A stretch of DNA of 21,204 nucleotides, taken from IMG/VR virus record IMGVR_UViG_3300042554_002499, positions 1 through 21,204 of that record. One strand, given 5' to 3'. The notes under the pieces were generated by a model that made no database searches, was not told the origin of the DNA, and saw only the letters and a list, made by a program, of their open reading frames with translations. Each line of letters starts with the position of its first letter. Position 1 is the stretch's first letter. A program made the translations under genes and the position numbers. Below are positions 20,181-21,204 of this stretch, one piece after another. The DNA comes from a virus.

Positions 20181-20515
20181 GCTGTATAACCCTCGGACAC
20201 GTAAACAATGCCCTCCAAGTAATACTCCTTGAGGCCGGATCCGTTGGTCAACAGTACGTCGTAATACGCCTCATTGGGGAAGAGCGCGGTTTGCTCGTCG
20301 GTGAGCGAAATGGTAATCGTTCCCGTGCTGCGGTTTGTATAAACGACGGTGAAATCGGCGTATTTGGTGGTGCGGTCTTGGTTCCAGACCTGTGAGGCAG
20401 CGGTCCAGCCGGTCAGGTTGATTGGGGTGTCGGTGCTGTCCTTAAATTGCAGCTGGATGCTGTAATCCGCCCGCCGTTGGAGCGTGATGTTGTATGTCCC
20501 AGGGGAAATAGCCAT
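20177..20515 (-). CDS. Structural protein, possibly baseplate or fibre-attached
   Basis: ATG 20515 overlaps the previous stop (TGATG) and encodes 112 residues, [20 protein letters not shown] then [20 protein letters not shown]. Its beta-sandwich-like strand alternation, NLTG after a short linker, and the later [20 protein letters not shown] resemble N-terminal domains of baseplate/upper-fibre (BppU-like) proteins. A DUF name is not claimed. It lies between a tail-fibre-assembly-like gene and the collagen-like fibre, consistent with a fibre-anchoring protein. A GTG start one codon earlier is possible. Confidence 0.7.
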
Positions 20516-21012
20516 CACTCACCTCCGTCAACCGATTCTAAGACTGGTGCATAGGGATCCACAGGCCAAGCGGGATAGTCGGCGCCGGTGATGTAGGCCG
20601 CCAATGCTGGCGTGTCGGCGGTGGCGGTGATGGCGGTCACCTTGGTGCCGGTGGCGAGGCGGATGTCTTCACGCCAGGTCTTGATGGCGGGGTCGATGGC
20701 GGTGCCGTTGTCCGCTTCGCGGATGATCATCCAGTCGGTGGGCGACAGCAGTGTGCCAGCGGTTTGCCGCGTAGCGGCGGTCCATTGTTCGACGAGTTGG
20801 GCGTGGTCTTTGGGGATTAGGTGGCCTTCGGCGTCGTAGCCCCAGTAGAAGCGCTGGTCATAGGGCGTGGGGTCGGGCACCTCGGTGATGCCGATGGCCT
20901 CTTTTTCCTCGGCGGTGGAGAGGCGCAGCCAGTTGGCGGGGTATTGCGTGCCGTCTGGGGTCTTGAAGGGGGTGTCAACCGCGAGGGGCTGACCGTCGAG
21001 CAGGAAGGCCAT
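20515..21012 (-). CDS. Tail-fibre assembly-like or virion protein
   Basis: The 165-residue product begins MAFLLDGQPLAVDTPFKTPD and contains TQYPANWLRLSTAEEKEAIG, then YDQRFYWGYDAEGHLIPKDH, then TDWMIIREADNGTAIDPAIK. The DWMIIRE.D.....IDP.I..WR pattern is common in phage tail-fibre assembly or baseplate-related proteins (DUF4376-type or XkdW-type from memory). A short Shine-Dalgarno-like GGAG precedes ATG 21012 by 6 nt. Its stop overlaps the next start (TGATG). It follows the C-terminal end of another tail protein, so this is an adsorption gene set. Confidence 0.7.
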   Translation of the reverse strand: MAFLLDGQPLAVDTPFKTPDGTQYPANWLRLSTAEEKEAIGITEVPDPTPYDQRFYWGYDAEGHLIPKDHAQLVEQWTAATRQTAGTLLSPTDWMIIREADNGTAIDPAIKTWREDIRLATGTKVTAITATADTPALAAYITGADYPAWPVDPYAPVLESVDGGE

Positions 21013-21047
21013 TGTTAGCTCCGGTGAGGGTGTGCCCGTTTCATAGG

Positions 21048-21204
21048 TCAGCGGGCGAGGGCGTACTTGAAGGGGGATTCCGCGAAGGCGGCAAAAACAA
21101 GCCTCGCGCCGCTTTGGTTTAGCGAAGGAGCACTGCTCCCATTTACCCGAATTTTGAAACCATTTGACAGGAAATCTAGGTTTCCACTGCCAGACTCAGC
21201 AGAA
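21048..21204 (-). CDS. Tail fibre / tail protein, C-terminal part (partial)
   Basis: The frame enters from the right edge and stops at TGA 21050-21048. The visible 51 residues (SAESGSGNLDFLSNGFKIRV, then ARLVFAAFAESPFKYALAR) match the characteristic ending of a family of marine and cyanobacterial phage tail proteins (...DFLSNGFKxR..., ...YxAFAExPFKYAxAR), known to me as DUF7483-type. The end motif of this family is unusually conserved, so the assignment is fairly safe. The rest of the gene is outside the window. Confidence 0.75.
   Translation of the reverse strand, partial: SAESGSGNLDFLSNGFKIRVNGSSAPSLNQSGARLVFAAFAESPFKYALAR

Overview
The window is part of a tailed double-stranded DNA bacteriophage genome (Caudoviricetes). 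It carries a phage terminase, a DUF4055-type portal, tail-fibre genes, an endolysin, and a long run of small tightly overlapping early genes. The host is probably a cyanobacterium. That rests on leading genes that mostly lack Shine-Dalgarno sequences, and on several small proteins resembling ones I remember from cyanophages; it is inference, not proof. Both ends cut through genes, so this is an internal piece of a larger or circularly permuted genome. No integrase, excisionase or lysogeny repressor is evident.

Layout. (1) Positions 1-3949, minus strand: a virion-assembly block read leftwards, with terminase small subunit, terminase large subunit, a 56-residue protein behind its own promoter, a strong intrinsic terminator, a 62-residue acidic protein, the portal, and the start of a probable head protein. 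(2) Positions 3950-4170: a divergent control region with three 9-bp direct repeats. (3) Positions 4171-14873, plus strand: early and middle genes. These comprise a replication-like protein with a ribbon-helix-helix start and an A+T-rich island in its linker, a Cas4/RecB-like nuclease, and a cassette of nuclease-like protein, cytosine-C5 methyltransferase and PAPS-reductase-like PP-loop protein. After them come a second nuclease-like gene, a RusA resolvase, a multi-domain DNA-binding protein, a Rad52-like annealing protein, and a tail of small helix-turn-helix, zinc-binding and unknown proteins. Most starts overlap the preceding stop (ATGA, GTGA, TGATG, TAATG), implying translational coupling. 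One small minus-strand gene is embedded near 12.2-12.4 kb. (4) Positions 14857-21204, largely minus strand: an HNH endonuclease (opposed by a small plus-strand gene), then after a clear terminator dCTP deaminase, a two-domain endolysin, a lysis-like set of small proteins, a collagen-like tail fibre, and fibre-associated proteins.

The genes fit a lytic programme. The recombination set is annealing protein, Cas4-like exonuclease and RusA. Nucleotide metabolism is represented by dCTP deaminase, DNA modification by the methyltransferase and possibly the PP-loop protein, and lysis by the endolysin and small membrane proteins.

The two most unusual signals are these. First, a 158-codon reading frame lies wholly inside the methyltransferase gene in the +1 frame, and its motifs line up one-for-one with the methyltransferase motifs, suggesting a conserved overprinted gene. 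Second, a recurring leader architecture precedes four transcription units: promoter, G/C hairpin (GNRA-type loop in three), A/C-rich leader without Shine-Dalgarno, then ATG. At three of the four promoters there is also a GGGGTATACYCC palindrome.
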